From: CAVXNB01 sp963763085
GTDB lineage: Bacteria > Actinomycetota > Acidimicrobiia > Acidimicrobiales > Bog-793
Length of the DNA stretch: 64,000 bases
Assembly: GCA_963763085.1 (NCBI GenBank)
Contig: CAVXNB010000003.1
Coordinates: forward strand, 434,001 to 498,000
Reading direction: 5' to 3'
Shown here: positions 1 through 8,809 of the stretch, piece by piece
Layout of the letters: each line of letters opens with the position of its first letter
Position numbering within the stretch: the first letter of the stretch is position 1
Translations under genes and position numbers: made by a program
Notes under the pieces: generated by a model
Told to the model about the DNA's origin: nothing
What the model saw: only the letters and a program-made list of their open reading frames with translations
The model's database searches: none

Positions 1-1130
1 GAGTCCCGGTGCCACCGCTCGACGGGATAGTCGCGCACGTAGCCGTAGCCGCCGAGGATCTGGATCGCCTGTTCGGTCACCCAGACGGCGGTCTCACCCG
101 CGAACAGCTTCGACATCGAGCCCTCTCCTGCGGTGAAGGGCTTCCCGGTCATCGCCATCCAGGCGGCGCGCTGGTAGAGGAGCCGCGCCGCATCGATGCG
201 GGTCTTCATGTCGGCCAGCTTGAACGCGATCGCCTGGTGCTCGATGATCGGCCGGCCGAAGGTCGTGCGTTCCTTGGCATAGTCGAGCGAGTACTCGTAC
301 GCGGCACGGGCGATCCCGACCGCCTGGGCCGCCACCGCCGGGCGGGTGGCCTCGAAGGTCGCCATTGCCGAAGACGTCTTCCCGTGCTTCCCCTCGCGGG
401 CTCGGGCGAGGCGCTCGTCGAGCCGGTCCTTGCCACCGAGGAGGCATGATCCCGGGACCTTCACGTCCTTGAGCACGACCTCGGCGGTGTGGGACGCCCG
501 GATCCCCATCTTCTTGAACTTCTGGCCCATCGACAGCCCGGTGGTCCTGGGCGGCACGATGAAGCTCGCCTGGCCGCGCGCTCCGAGTTCCGGCTCCACC
601 GAGGCGACGACCACATGGACGTCGGCGATGCCGCCGTTCGTGATCCACGTCTTCGTCCCGTTCAGCGTCCAGGTGTCGCTCGCCTCGTCATAGACGGCGC
701 GGGTCTTCAGGTTGCTCACATCCGAGCCGGCATCGGCTTCCGACACGCAGAATGCGGCCAGTCGGAGATCTCCCGGTTGTCCGAAACACTGCGGCACCCA
801 CTCCCCTACCTGCTCGGGCGTACCCGTCGCGACGATCCCGGCCACGCCGAGGGTCGACCCGAGGATCGCCAAAGTGATCCCCGCATCGCCCCAGGCCAAC
901 TCCTCGTTGACGAGCGGGAACAGCAGGCCGGTCGGATCGGCGTAGGTGTTGGCGACGAAGTCGAAAGAGTAGAGCCCGATCTTGGCCGCCTCCTCGATGA
1001 GAGGCCACGGAGTCTCCTCGCGCTCGTCCCACTCGTGAGCGGCAGGACGGATGACGTCCTCCGCGAAGTCGTGGACCCACTTGACGACTTGAAGCTGGTC
1101 CTCGTTCAGCTCCATCGAGAAGTCACTCAT
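1..1130 (-). CDS. Acyl-CoA dehydrogenase, C-terminus beyond window
   Basis: FAD-dependent dehydrogenase that turns an acyl-CoA into the 2-enoyl-CoA in the cytosol, normally passing electrons to ETF. About 376 codons are readable. The helical N-terminal domain is followed by the beta-domain motifs AAFCVSEADAGSDVS (from residue 125) and WITNGG (162-167), then the C-terminal helical domain with ILGGYGYVRDYPVERWHRD at the window edge. The catalytic Glu normally lies just after that motif, so it falls outside the window. The ATG at 1130 is preceded by GAGGTG at close spacing. Family membership is clear; chain-length specificity cannot be read from what is present. Confidence 0.93.
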   Translation of the reverse strand, partial: MSDFSMELNEDQLQVVKWVHDFAEDVIRPAAHEWDEREETPWPLIEEAAKIGLYSFDFVANTYADPTGLLFPLVNEELAWGDAGITLAILGSTLGVAGIVATGTPEQVGEWVPQCFGQPGDLRLAAFCVSEADAGSDVSNLKTRAVYDEASDTWTLNGTKTWITNGGIADVHVVVASVEPELGARGQASFIVPPRTTGLSMGQKFKKMGIRASHTAEVVLKDVKVPGSCLLGGKDRLDERLARAREGKHGKTSSAMATFEATRPAVAAQAVGIARAAYEYSLDYAKERTTFGRPIIEHQAIAFKLADMKTRIDAARLLYQRAAWMAMTGKPFTAGEGSMSKLFAGETAVWVTEQAIQILGGYGYVRDYPVERWHRD

Positions 1131-1232
1131 CGCTCACCTCGAGTCCGGGGCCGGGGCCGGCCATACGTCGATGGCGAGTCCGGCGTCATCAACTGGCGGC
1201 CTCCAGCTTAGTGACCCGTGAGTAACCTACGC

Positions 1233-1283
1233 CGGCAAGCCAGCGGACGCGGCAAGCCAGCGGAGGCGGCAAGCACGCGGACG
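1233..1283. repeat. Three tandem 17-bp repeats
   Basis: Three adjacent copies of a 17-bp unit starting CGGCAAGC (1233-1249, 1250-1266, 1267-1283) with a few differences between copies. They lie in the 297-base gap between the acyl-CoA dehydrogenase start and the end of the cold-shock gene. The gap shows no convincing gene. The repeat may reflect slippage; no function is apparent. Confidence 0.7.
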
Positions 1284-1306
1284 ACCCCGGGCGGTGCCGT
1301 CGGTCT

Positions 1307-1327
1307 CTTCTCGGGCGCGCCGAGAAG
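1307..1327 (-). terminator. Hairpin downstream of the cold-shock gene
   Basis: Perfect 8-bp stem CTTCTCGG / CCGAGAAG around a 5-base loop, about 100 bases past the stop of the cold-shock gene on its strand. There is no T-run, so if it is a terminator it is of the T-poor kind common in high-GC actinobacteria. It could also simply stabilise the mRNA 3' end. Confidence 0.45.
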
Positions 1328-1427
1328 GCGGTTCGACGTCAGAACCGGCGATAGGGCCGGGCACCGTGGTGCGGCCGGCAAATTGCGAGGCTTGCCGCCG
1401 AGCGGCACGCCTACCGGGAGTGGGCGG

Positions 1428-1628
1428 TCAGCGCGCCCGAACGTTGGCTGCTTGCAGCCCCTTCTGGCCCTCCTGGACGTCGAATTCGACTTCCTGGCCC
1501 TCGGTGAGGGTCCGGTAACCGGACATCTGGATGGACGAATGGTGGACGAAGACGTCCACGCCGTCGGACTGTGAGATGAAGCCGTAGCCCTTCTCACTGT
1601 TGAACCACTTCACAACTCCGGTCGCCAC
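1428..1628 (-). CDS. Cold-shock domain protein (CspA family)
   Basis: A 66-residue single OB-fold protein that binds single-stranded RNA and DNA and acts as an RNA chaperone. RNP1 is seen as KGYGFI and RNP2 as VFVHHSSI, and the length is that of the standard family. The start is the GTG at 1628, giving MATGVVKWF; a purine-rich AAAGGGGA lies at normal spacing before it. The frame is open further upstream but those residues do not belong to the fold. A 192-base gap separates it from cysS, which leaves room for the long structured 5' leader typical of cold-shock genes; that leader contains the 12-bp palindrome GGCCCCGGGGCC at 1668-1679. Confidence 0.95.
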   Translation of the reverse strand: MATGVVKWFNSEKGYGFISQSDGVDVFVHHSSIQMSGYRTLTEGQEVEFDVQEGQKGLQAANVRAR

Positions 1629-1820
1629 GGTGGCGTTCCCCTTTGTCTCAGATTGCAGATGAAAGAGGGCCCCGGGGCCGAGACTGCACGGCCTGGAGGT
1701 GCCGATACCCGGTGGTGCCCCGGGAACCGGGTAACCGTCCAACGTGTCGGCAACCCACGCCTTACGACGCGATCCCGGTTGCTCTCGGGGACAACGTAGC
1801 AGAGCGTTTCGCCACCGGAT

Positions 1821-3209
1821 TCAGCGACGGATTCTCGTGCCCCCAGGCGTGTCCTCGACGACGTAGCCGAGCGCGACGATCTCGGCACGAAGCGCGTCGG
1901 CAGCCGGGAAATCCCGCTCCGCTCGAGCCTCGTCGCGTCGCCGCCCGAGCTCGAGTACCGACTCCGGAATTGGCCTCGCTCCCGCCGCTTCGAGCCCGAC
2001 GGCCCCGAAGCAGTCCAGCGCCGCCCGCGCCAGTTCGACGCCGAGGGCGTCCTCGCGGGCGTCAAGCGCAGAGTTGGCCCTGCGGATCGCGTCGAAGAGG
2101 ACGGCTGTCGCGCCCGGCGTATCGAGGTCGTCGTTCATCCGCTCGGCAAACGCTCTTCTGACCTCGACACCGGCCTGCACCGACGCGTCGGTCTCCTCGC
2201 CCGCGCCAGCGGCCGGCGCGCCCGCCTCCGCCAGTCGTCGGCTCAAGGCGTCCACGCGCTGAAGCGCCACGGCGGCGTCGTCCAGGGTCTCGGCCGTGAC
2301 GACGATCGGCGCCCGGTAGTGCGACCGGAGCACGAGAAGCCGGTACGCACGCGGATCGAGCTCCTGCTCGAAGAGCGTCGACAGCAAAAGGACGTTGCCG
2401 AGCGATTTCGACATCTTCTCGCCGCCGCTCGCCTCGACCATCCCGTGGTGCATCCAATGGCGCGCGAACCCCTTGCCGAGCGCGACGGCCTGTGCGCGCT
2501 CGTTCTCGTGGTGCGGGAAGATCAGATCCTGACCGCCACCGTGCAAATCGAACCCCTCCCCGAGGAGGGCGAGCGACATGACGACGCACTCGGTGTGCCA
2601 ACCGGGGCGGCCGGGGCCGAAGGGCGACGGCCACGAGGGCTCACCTGGCTTCGCCTTCTTCCAGAGCGCGAAATCGAGCGGCGACCGCTTCTCCTCGTTG
2701 ACCTCGACGCGTGCTCCTGACCGCAAAGAGTCGAGGCTCTGATGGGCCAACAGCCCGTAGTCGGCCACGTCCGCGACCGTGAAGTAGACGCCGTCGCTCG
2801 TCTCATAGGCGACCCCGAGGGCGACGAGCTCGGCGATGAGATCGACCATCTGGTCGATGAAGGCCGTCGCGTGGGGAATCCTCGTCGGCGGGAGGCAGCC
2901 CAAGGTGTCCATGGCGCCCCACCACTCGGCCTCGTACCGCTCGGCGATCTCCGCCGCCGGCAGTCCCTCCTCGTTCGCCCGGGCGATGATCTTGTCGTCG
3001 ACGTCGGTGACATTCGAGACGTGGTCCACGACAACGCCGGACCACTCCAGGTAGCGGCGCAGGATGTCGTAGACGAGCGAGAAACGACCGTGCCCGATGT
3101 GAGGCGGCCCGTAGACCGTCGAGCCGCAGACGTACAGGGAGATCCGCCCCGGCTCGCGGGCCTTCAGCTCCTCGCTGCGGCCCAGGGCCGTGTCATGAAG
3201 GCGCAGCAC
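1821..3209 (-). CDS. cysS: Cysteinyl-tRNA synthetase
   Basis: Class I aminoacyl-tRNA synthetase that charges tRNA-Cys. The 462-residue product has the HIGH signature at 37-40 and EKMSKS at 264-269. Probable zinc ligands are Cys28, Cys208 (in WHTEC) and the following HHENE around 233-237. The full-length C-terminal helical domain is present. The related mycothiol ligase MshC is shorter, so CysS is preferred. The start is GTG at 3209. No ribosome-binding site precedes it; instead TACGGT ends exactly six bases upstream, which suggests a leaderless message. It is transcribed divergently from valS, with only 20 bases between the two start codons. Confidence 0.95.
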   Translation of the reverse strand: MLRLHDTALGRSEELKAREPGRISLYVCGSTVYGPPHIGHGRFSLVYDILRRYLEWSGVVVDHVSNVTDVDDKIIARANEEGLPAAEIAERYEAEWWGAMDTLGCLPPTRIPHATAFIDQMVDLIAELVALGVAYETSDGVYFTVADVADYGLLAHQSLDSLRSGARVEVNEEKRSPLDFALWKKAKPGEPSWPSPFGPGRPGWHTECVVMSLALLGEGFDLHGGGQDLIFPHHENERAQAVALGKGFARHWMHHGMVEASGGEKMSKSLGNVLLLSTLFEQELDPRAYRLLVLRSHYRAPIVVTAETLDDAAVALQRVDALSRRLAEAGAPAAGAGEETDASVQAGVEVRRAFAERMNDDLDTPGATAVLFDAIRRANSALDAREDALGVELARAALDCFGAVGLEAAGARPIPESVLELGRRRDEARAERDFPAADALRAEIVALGYVVEDTPGGTRIRR

Positions 3210-3229
3210 GGGAGTACCGTACTAGGCCT
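3210..3229. promoter_or_regulatory. Compact bidirectional cysS/valS promoter region
   Basis: The 20 bases between the two start codons contain the inverted repeat AGTAC-C-GTACT (3213-3223). It supplies TACCGT on the plus strand, ending nine bases before the valS ATG, and TACGGT on the minus strand, ending six bases before the cysS GTG. Both fit the TAnnnT -10 pattern seen repeatedly in this window. The two -10 elements overlap, and each -35 region would lie inside the opposite coding sequence. Promoter activity is inferred. Confidence 0.55.
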
Positions 3230-5830
3230 ATGCAGGCTCCTCGCGTCCCGGAAAGGCCTTCATTGGAGGGCCTCGAGGACCGCTGGTCCGCGCGTTGGGA
3301 GAAGGATGGCGCCTACCGCTTCGGGTCGGGTCACGACCGGGCCGACGTGTACTCGATCGACACGCCGCCGCCGACCGTGTCCGGGGCGCTGCACGTCGGC
3401 CACGTCTTCTCCTACACCCAGACCGACATCATCGCCCGCTACCGGCGGATGACCGGGAAGGTGGTCTTCTACCCGATCGGATGGGACGACAACGGCCTGC
3501 CCACCGAGCGCCGCGTCCAGGACTACTTCGGGGTCCGCTGCGACCCGACGCTCGGTTACGATCCGGACTTCGTCGCCAGCGCGCCAGCCGAAACGCGCGA
3601 GAAGAACGCCCGGCCGGTACCGATCTCGCGCCCCAACTTCATCGAGCTGTGCCTCGTCCTCATCGCCGAGGACGAGCAGGCCTTCGAGCTCCTGTTCCGC
3701 AAGCTCGGCGCCTCTGTCAACTGGGACCAGCACTACACGACTATCAGCGAGGCGGCGCGCCGCGCCTCGCAGCGCGGATTTCTTCGTCTGCTGGCCCGCG
3801 ACGAGGCCTACCGCCAGGAGGCGCCGACCCTGTGGGACGTCGACTTCCAGACGGCCCTCGCCCAGGCGGAGCTCGTCGACAGGGAGGAGCCGGGGTTCTA
3901 TCACCGGCTCGGTTTCGCCCGCTCGTCCGGAGACGGACCACCGGTGGAGATCGAGACAACTCGACCCGAGCTGGTGCCGGCGTGCGTCGCGCTCGTCGCG
4001 CACCCTGACGACGAGCGCTATCAGACGCTGTTCGGAACCGAGGTGCTGACGCCTCTGTTCGGGGCGCCCGTACCGGTTCTGGCCCACGAGCTCGCGATCC
4101 CGGACAAGGGTACGGGCATCGCCATGATCTGCACGTTCGGCGACCTGACGGACGTGACGTGGTGGCGGGACCTCGGGCTCGGGACGCGGTCGGTGGTCGG
4201 GAGGGACGGCCGATTGGGACCGGCACCCTTCGGCGCGCCCGGTTGGGAGTCAGTCGACCCGGCGCGGGCGGCCGCCATGTACGCCGAGATCGAGGGCCAG
4301 CCGATTCACCGGGCCCGAAAGCGGATCGTGGAGCTCCTCCGGGAGTCCGGCGACCTGCTCGGTGAGCCGAGACCCGTCACGCATACCGTGAAGTACTACG
4401 AACGGGGCAAGCGGCCTCTCGAGATCGTCGCCTCCTGGCAGTGGTACGTGCGCACGCTTGACCACCGCGAGGCGCTCCTGGCCCGCGGCCGCGAGCTCGA
4501 TTGGCACCCGGAGCACATGAGGGCCCGCTACGAGGCGTGGGTGGAAGGGCTGACCGGGGACTGGAACATCTCCCGTCAGCGCTTCTTCGGCGTCCCGTTC
4601 CCGGTCTGGTACCGGCTCGACGGGACCGGCGAGGTGATGGGGGACGACTTGCTCCTCGCGTCCGAGGACCGGCTGCCCGTCGATCCGTCGACCGACGTGC
4701 CGGACGGATTCAGCGAGGACCAGCGAGGCAAGCCGGGCGGGTTCGTCGGCGACCCCGACATCATGGACACCTGGGCGACCTCGTCGCTCACGCCGGAGAT
4801 AGCCGGCAAATGGGAGGACGACCCTGAACTGTTCGCCTCCGTCTACCCGATGGACCTGCGCCCGCAGGCGCACGAGATCATCCGGACCTGGCTGTTCTCG
4901 ACGATCGTCCGCTCCGAGCTAGAGCACGGTCAGTTGCCGTGGCGTCACGCCGCCATCTCCGGATGGATCCTCGACCCGGACCGGAAGAAGATGGGAAAGT
5001 CGGTCGGCAACGCCGTCACGCCGCTCGACTACCTCGAGAAGTACAGCGCCGACGCCGTGCGTTACTGGGCGGGATCGGCCCGCCTCGGGGCGGACACCAT
5101 CTTCAGCGAGGAGCAGATGAAGGTCGGCCGGCGGCTCGCCATCAAGATCCTGAACGCGAGTCGTTTCGTGTTGTCCCGCATGGACGGCACCGAGACCGCG
5201 ACGCCGATCCCGGCACAGGGCTTCACGGAGCTCGATGCCGCCATGCTCGCCCGCCTCGCCGCGGTCGTCGACGAGGCGACCGCGGAGCTCGACTCCTACG
5301 ACCACGCCAGGGCCCTCGAGGTGACAGAGTCCTTCTTCTGGTCTTACTGCGACGACTACCTCGAGCTCGTGAAGAGCCGTGCCTATGGCGAACCCTCCAA
5401 GCCCGGTCCGGCTTCGGCCCGAGCGGCGCTGGCCCTGAGCTTGTCGACGATGTTGCGCCTGTTCGCTCCGTTTCTGCCTTACTGCAGCGAGGAAGCATGG
5501 TCGTGGTGGCAGGAGGGCTCGGTCCACCTCAGCTCTTGGCCGTCCGGCGCCGCCCTCGCCGGCGCAGCCGGGCCCGGCGCGCAACCCGACCTTCTCGAGG
5601 CGGTGGCGGAGGTGCTCGTCGCCGTCCGGCGGGCCAAGACCGAGGCCAAGGGCTCGATGCGCCGGCCGGTGGCACGGTGCACTGTGACAGGACCGCCTTC
5701 GCTCGTCGGGCTCGTCGAGCTCGCTTCTGCCGACCTCGTCGACGCCGGCGCCATCGCGACGCTCGACCTGTTGGCCAAGCCCGGTTCGAACGCGCTCTCG
5801 GTCGAGGTCGAGCTCGCCTCCGAGGGCTGA
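3230..5830 (+). CDS. valS: Valyl-tRNA synthetase
   Basis: Class I synthetase charging tRNA-Val, 866 residues. The HIGH-equivalent HVGH is at 55-58 and the KMSKS-equivalent KMGKS at 587-591. Between them lies the editing (CP1) domain with tryptophan- and threonine-rich blocks such as FGDLTDVTWW. The C-terminus has the anticodon-binding helical region, but the long coiled coil found in many ValS proteins looks reduced. The ATG at 3230 gives the expected N-terminus VPERPSLEGLEDRW. There is no ribosome-binding site and no room for one in the 20-base divergent gap. The gene converges on the lipoprotein gene at 5869. Confidence 0.95.
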   Translation: MQAPRVPERPSLEGLEDRWSARWEKDGAYRFGSGHDRADVYSIDTPPPTVSGALHVGHVFSYTQTDIIARYRRMTGKVVFYPIGWDDNGLPTERRVQDYFGVRCDPTLGYDPDFVASAPAETREKNARPVPISRPNFIELCLVLIAEDEQAFELLFRKLGASVNWDQHYTTISEAARRASQRGFLRLLARDEAYRQEAPTLWDVDFQTALAQAELVDREEPGFYHRLGFARSSGDGPPVEIETTRPELVPACVALVAHPDDERYQTLFGTEVLTPLFGAPVPVLAHELAIPDKGTGIAMICTFGDLTDVTWWRDLGLGTRSVVGRDGRLGPAPFGAPGWESVDPARAAAMYAEIEGQPIHRARKRIVELLRESGDLLGEPRPVTHTVKYYERGKRPLEIVASWQWYVRTLDHREALLARGRELDWHPEHMRARYEAWVEGLTGDWNISRQRFFGVPFPVWYRLDGTGEVMGDDLLLASEDRLPVDPSTDVPDGFSEDQRGKPGGFVGDPDIMDTWATSSLTPEIAGKWEDDPELFASVYPMDLRPQAHEIIRTWLFSTIVRSELEHGQLPWRHAAISGWILDPDRKKMGKSVGNAVTPLDYLEKYSADAVRYWAGSARLGADTIFSEEQMKVGRRLAIKILNASRFVLSRMDGTETATPIPAQGFTELDAAMLARLAAVVDEATAELDSYDHARALEVTESFFWSYCDDYLELVKSRAYGEPSKPGPASARAALALSLSTMLRLFAPFLPYCSEEAWSWWQEGSVHLSSWPSGAALAGAAGPGAQPDLLEAVAEVLVAVRRAKTEAKGSMRRPVARCTVTGPPSLVGLVELASADLVDAGAIATLDLLAKPGSNALSVEVELASEG

Positions 5831-5845
5831 CCAGGTGCGGCTCTC

Positions 5846-5863
5846 GCGGCGCTGAGGCGCCGC
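5846..5863. terminator. Hairpin between convergent genes
   Basis: Perfect 7-bp GC stem GCGGCGC / GCGCCGC closed by a TGAG tetraloop, lying in the 38-base gap between the converging ends of valS and the lipoprotein gene. Its position and symmetry suit a bidirectional transcription stop. It has no T-run. Confidence 0.6.
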
Positions 5864-5868
5864 AGGCG

Positions 5869-6312
5869 TCAGTGCAGTCGCGGGAATACGTGGGCAAACA
5901 CAAGCCGACGCGGAATGCGGTCGAGGACCACCGTCGCCAAGAGCAGCGAGTCGCGCTGGCGCACGACGACAATCGCGGTCTGGCCCGCTCGTCCGTCCGG
6001 AGACCATCCCCTTTCCACCGTCGCGGCGGTGAAATGGCCCGTGAACGCGACCAGGCAGGTCGCGACGCGCGAGGCGTCCTGAAGCGAATCCGGGACCGAG
6101 GCGCCGGGCATCTGGAGGATCAGGGAGCGGGGCGGCAGATACCGCTCGCCGGCGAATCGTCCGTGGTGGTGCACGGCGGCGACCGCCTCCGGGTAGACCC
6201 TGAAGCAGACGCTGTCGTGAGTCCCGAGCCCGTTGTGATAGGCCGTGCAGCCGCTTGCGAGCCCCGCCAGCACGACGATCACGGCACAGGCAGCCGCCCT
6301 CACCCTCGTCAT
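5869..6312 (-). CDS. Small lipoprotein of unknown function
   Basis: A 147-residue protein. Its N-terminus is a signal peptide with the lipobox LASGC, so Cys22 should be lipidated and the protein anchored on the outer face of the membrane. I do not recognise the mature domain; it has HHHGRFAGERYLPPRSLI and several beta-strand-like stretches. The ATG at 6312 overlaps the stop of the flippase-like gene by ATGA, so the two are translationally coupled, and both follow the SpoIID-like gene on the same strand. This suggests a shared envelope role. Confidence 0.75.
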   Translation of the reverse strand: MTRVRAAACAVIVVLAGLASGCTAYHNGLGTHDSVCFRVYPEAVAAVHHHGRFAGERYLPPRSLILQMPGASVPDSLQDASRVATCLVAFTGHFTAATVERGWSPDGRAGQTAIVVVRQRDSLLLATVVLDRIPRRLVFAHVFPRLH

Positions 6313-7451
6313 TGGGGGACCTCCGACGACCGGTCCCCCTCCAGGATCGGCAGGTGCGGCGACGGCGAGACCTCTGCCGCGAGGGCGGCGAGCTGATCCG
6401 CCCGCCGGTTCGACCACGTGAGGCCCGCCCATACGAGCCATCCGACGGGGAGGAAGGCCCAGAAGCTCACGATCCTGTACAGCAGCACGGCGGCGACTGT
6501 GCTCACCTGGCCACCTCCATAGGCGACGAGTGCGATCACGAGGCTGCCTTCGACGACCCCGAGCCCACCGGGGGTGATCGGCAGGTTCGCCGCCAGCTGC
6601 CCTGCACCATAGGCGAGAAGGAGGCCGCGCCAGGGAATCTCGGCGCCGACGGCGAGATAGGCGAAGACGAGGCACGAACAGTCGAGAACCCAGCTGGCGA
6701 CCGACCACGCCAGCACGCCGAGGAGGTCACGCAGCCTGAAGGTGACCTCGTTCAAGCTGGCGGCGATCGACAGCGCGACGTCCTCACCGGACCGCCGCGG
6801 GAACCCGGTGAACCGATGCGAGAGAACGAGCACGCGGCCCAGAAGCCTGAACAGAGCTCGTCGTTGATACACGATCGCCGCCCCGATGAGGGCGGTGCCG
6901 AGGATGCCGACGGTGACGCCGACGAGGTCGAAGGCCGACCCCTGACGCTCCGCGACCACGATCCCGACCGTCGCCAGCAGGGCAAGCCCGAGCGCCGAGA
7001 ACACGAACGTCGCCACGAGCGTCCAGGCGGCAAGACCCTCCGACGCGCCGAGGCGCCGGAACTGGCGGAACCCGAACGCGCTCGACACGACCGGTCCCGC
7101 CGGCAAGGAGCTCGCGATCGCGCCGGCCGCGAAGGAGATCGCGGTGAGCCGTCCCGTCCCGGCGCGGACGCCGCCGCATCGCAGCAGGCGTTGGTCCATC
7201 TTGGCGAACGCGACCAGCGACAGGACCTCGACCACGATTGCGAGCGCCAGCCAGGCGGGGTCGAGATGGCTCAGCTCGGCGGAGGCCCCCGCCAGCTCGC
7301 CGCGATGTCCGCTGACCGCCCACAGGGCGACCCCGCCGATCCCGAGCCCGATGACGAAACGGGCGTACTGCCAGGTCCTCTTGCGCCTCAAGCCCGAACC
7401 TGGCCCTCCATGACGCCTCCCGCGAGTCCCGGGCGAGCCTACCCCGGGCAC
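6309..7451 (-). CDS. Flippase-like membrane protein (LPG synthase TM / UPF0104 family)
   Basis: An integral membrane protein of up to 380 residues with about eight hydrophobic segments and the family signature LPITPGGLGVVEGSLV near residue 305. Relatives include the flippase half of lysylphosphatidylglycerol synthase and proteins encoded beside glycosyltransferases, so lipid or lipid-linked glycan handling is likely but unproven. The open frame starts with GTG at 7451, giving a glycine-rich head. A TTG at 7391 would give MRRKRTWQYARF, a more usual membrane-protein N-terminus. It sits directly after the SpoIID-like gene and overlaps the lipoprotein gene by four bases. Confidence 0.85.
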   Translation of the reverse strand: MPGVGSPGTRGRRHGGPGSGLRRKRTWQYARFVIGLGIGGVALWAVSGHRGELAGASAELSHLDPAWLALAIVVEVLSLVAFAKMDQRLLRCGGVRAGTGRLTAISFAAGAIASSLPAGPVVSSAFGFRQFRRLGASEGLAAWTLVATFVFSALGLALLATVGIVVAERQGSAFDLVGVTVGILGTALIGAAIVYQRRALFRLLGRVLVLSHRFTGFPRRSGEDVALSIAASLNEVTFRLRDLLGVLAWSVASWVLDCSCLVFAYLAVGAEIPWRGLLLAYGAGQLAANLPITPGGLGVVEGSLVIALVAYGGGQVSTVAAVLLYRIVSFWAFLPVGWLVWAGLTWSNRRADQLAALAAEVSPSPHLPILEGDRSSEVPQ

Positions 7452-7452
7452 T

Positions 7453-8727
7453 TCACGGGCCGTTTGTGACCCCGAACCAGTCGGAGGCGCAGAGATCCGG
7501 GTTGTTGTCCGCCAGCAGCGGTTCGAGACTGTAAGCGGAGACCGAGACCTTGACGCCGGTCGTCCCGACGATCTCGACCGTCTCGGCCCGGCCGCCGAGG
7601 GCGCCGAGATGATTGCGTCGCGTCACCTTGATCGAGGCGAGCTTTCCCACCGACGGGAACGCCTTCTCGACGGCGCCGACCGGGACGGACGCCAGCCATT
7701 GGTGGCACGGGTTGCAGGTGTAGTAGCTGCTCTTGATGCAGACGGAGTCACCTCGGTCCACGACAGCAGGAAACTGGCCGCCGTAGGAGTAACCGCCCGT
7801 CGACGCCGAGTACTCGGCGAAGACGGGCACACCCCGGTGTTCGAGGATCATGCCGGCGGTGTCGGCGATCGCGGCATCGGTGACGGGCGACTCGTGCGCC
7901 ATACCCGTGTACGACTGGCAGACGTCGTCGCACGCGGTCGCGTAGCGGCTCCAGCCGCCGGTCGCGAGCTCGGCGGCGGCGAACGTGCGCGACGCGACGG
8001 CCTGCGCCTCGAGCGCCTGAAAACCCCATGGCCGGCCCTGAGGCGAGCGGCGGCTTCCCCCCAGCAGGCCCCAGAGCCACGACACCTCAGTGGAGATGAC
8101 TCCGCGGAGGTACTCCTCGATCGGGAGGATGCTCAGCGTGACGGCGCCGCCCGGCGAGGCGAACGCCTCGACGCTCCCGCGAACCGGAAGCGCGTCGCCG
8201 TCGGCTTCACAGATCGTGAGAACCTGCTTGTCGGTTGCTGAAGGCTGGAGCGACTCCGGCTTGGCGACCGGGTTCACGAGAGCGACGGCGACTCGCGTCC
8301 AGGCTCTCGCGAAACATCCCGGCGCTTCCGACAGCGTCCACCGGCCCCCGGACAGGACCGCACGGGCGGCCTGGCCGGCTCGGAACGAGTGACCCCCGAA
8401 CGAGAACGGCGACGGGGACGTGACGACGACGGGACGTCCGTCGTTCTCGTTGAGATCGACGCGGACGAGCGGGTCCTTCGACGTCAGGTTTCCCCTCGAG
8501 GACAGCCTCGTCCCGCCGTAGTAGTGGGCGAGGATCCACTTGTACGTCTCGTGGTCGGCGGCGGCATATCCGAACGCCCCCCACTGACCCATGCCGTGAC
8601 CGTGCCCGTTGCCGTAGCCGATGAAGTCGACGGTGCGAGCGGGGAACGGCGCGAGCGGGGCAGGCGCCGCCGAACCGTCGGCGCCTGAAGCCAGTGCGGC
8701 GGGCCCGGCCAGGAGGCCGAGCACCAC
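7453..8727 (-). CDS. Secreted SpoIID/LytB-domain protein
   Basis: Members of this family act on peptidoglycan; SpoIID is a lytic transglycosylase, and the actinobacterial homologues are mostly uncharacterised. After the signal region comes GYGNGHGHGMGQWGAFGYA, then the core with LPIEEYLRGVISTEVSW and EAQAVASRTFAA, then the catalytic-type block EYSASTGGYSYGG. Four cysteines in the C-terminal half (CIKSSYYTCNPC and CASDW) could form disulfides outside the cell. The first canonical start is GTG at 8727, but that cuts off the positively charged part of the signal peptide. The frame continues upstream as RHFKLRLTALACVV to a possible ATT start at 8766, or CTG at 8751. Confidence 0.88.
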   Translation of the reverse strand: MVLGLLAGPAALASGADGSAAPAPLAPFPARTVDFIGYGNGHGHGMGQWGAFGYAAADHETYKWILAHYYGGTRLSSRGNLTSKDPLVRVDLNENDGRPVVVTSPSPFSFGGHSFRAGQAARAVLSGGRWTLSEAPGCFARAWTRVAVALVNPVAKPESLQPSATDKQVLTICEADGDALPVRGSVEAFASPGGAVTLSILPIEEYLRGVISTEVSWLWGLLGGSRRSPQGRPWGFQALEAQAVASRTFAAAELATGGWSRYATACDDVCQSYTGMAHESPVTDAAIADTAGMILEHRGVPVFAEYSASTGGYSYGGQFPAVVDRGDSVCIKSSYYTCNPCHQWLASVPVGAVEKAFPSVGKLASIKVTRRNHLGALGGRAETVEIVGTTGVKVSVSAYSLEPLLADNNPDLCASDWFGVTNGP

Positions 8728-8772
8728 GCAAGCGAGCGCGGTGAGACGCAGCTTGAAGTGGCGAATACGGCC

Positions 8773-8778
8773 ATGTTA
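8773..8778 (-). promoter_or_regulatory. Probable -10 element of the SpoIID-like gene
   Basis: TAACAT on the minus strand ends exactly six bases before the in-frame ATT at 8766. The same hexamer-N6-start arrangement precedes several other genes here. It supports a leaderless transcript beginning at or near the ATT. Confidence 0.4.
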
Positions 8779-8809
8779 GTGCCCGACGTGCCCGCTACGA
8801 GGACTAACG

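Noticed and set aside
1821..3209. cysS as the mycothiol ligase mshC
   Set aside because: Full 462-residue length with the complete tRNA-binding C-terminal part fits CysS; MshC is shorter.
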